Assembly: GCA_003510525.1 (NCBI GenBank)
Contig: DOMD01000168.1
Span: forward strand, 4,586 to 9,783
Reading direction: 5' to 3'
From: Candidatus Omnitrophota bacterium
Lineage (GTDB): Bacteria > Omnitrophota > Gorgyraeia > Gygaellales > UBA12090
DNA length: 5,198 nt
Shown here: piece by piece, positions 5,098-5,198 of the stretch
Numbering within the stretch: position 1 is the stretch's first letter
Layout: each line of letters begins with the position of its first letter
Notes under the pieces: generated by a model
Database searches by the model: none
What the model was told of the DNA's origin: nothing
Seen by the model: only the letters and a program-made list of their open reading frames with translations
Program-made: the position numbers and the translations under genes

Positions 5098-5105
5098 ATT
5101 AACCA

Positions 5106-5198
5106 TTAGTCAACGGCGATTTCCTTAATTCTCACCGCCGCTAACTGCTGACGGTGGCCTTTTAGGGTTTTGCTGTTTTTTCTCCTGCGGAATTTAAA
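5106..5198 (-). CDS. rplU: Large-subunit ribosomal protein L21, C-terminal fragment
   Basis: Thirty codons and a TAA stop at 5108-5106 are present; the gene continues beyond the right edge. The translation starts FKFRRRKNSKTLKGHRQ and ends AAVRIKEIAVD. The K(Y/F)(K/R)RRK..(K)..GHRQ...V+I..I pattern is the conserved basic end of L21, which binds 23S rRNA in the 50S subunit. This identification is supported by the downstream obg gene, since rplU usually heads the rplU-rpmA-obg cluster. Here rpmA does not follow. Confidence 0.88.
   Translation of the reverse strand, partial: FKFRRRKNSKTLKGHRQQLAAVRIKEIAVD

Noticed and set aside
4951..5105. Hidden rpmA or small protein gene in the rplU-obg spacer
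   Set aside because: The stretch is too short for L27, is made of repeats, and shows no L27-like residues in any minus-strand frame that I could read.

Overview
This is a compact bacterial chromosomal segment in which every recognisable gene lies on the minus strand. Read in the direction of transcription (right to left) the order is: end of rplU (ribosomal protein L21), obg (ribosome-assembly GTPase), proB and proA (first two enzymes of proline synthesis), nadD (NAD synthesis), rpe (pentose phosphate epimerase), and the start of a phosphoglucomutase/phosphomannomutase-type gene. All six interpretable products are ordinary housekeeping proteins with their family motifs intact. The core order rplU-obg-proB-proA-nadD resembles arrangements in several deeply branching and Gram-negative phyla. 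Protein style, intermediate GC and repeat-rich spacers would fit an uncultured lineage such as Omnitrophota or a relative, but that placement is inference.

Layout: 5106-5198 rplU tail; 4951-5105 a repeat-built spacer where rpmA (L27) would normally sit; 3967-4944 obg; 2853-4004 proB, overlapping obg by 38 nt; 2823-2852 an A/T tandem spacer; 1581-2822 proA; 1532-1580 a spacer with a perfect hairpin that reaches the proA stop codon; 962-1531 nadD; 884-961 a hexanucleotide inverted repeat; 239-883 rpe; 84-238 a spacer filled by successive inverted repeats; 1-83 start of the sugar-phosphate mutase. No spacer exceeds 300 bases.

The genes may form one long transcript: rplU and obg concern ribosomes, proB/proA convert glutamate to glutamate semialdehyde, nadD makes dinucleotide cofactor, and rpe and the mutase handle sugar phosphates. 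I found no convincing promoter or classical intrinsic terminator.

The unusual content is in the repeats. proB carries an exact 42-bp tandem duplication, in frame, whose unit folds as a near-perfect hairpin and adds 28 residues just before the GGM nucleotide-binding motif. It looks like a small palindromic element that invaded a coding sequence. In addition, four of the five non-overlapping gene junctions hold an inverted repeat and the fifth holds a tandem array, each from a different sequence family; several of these engulf or touch the upstream stop codon.
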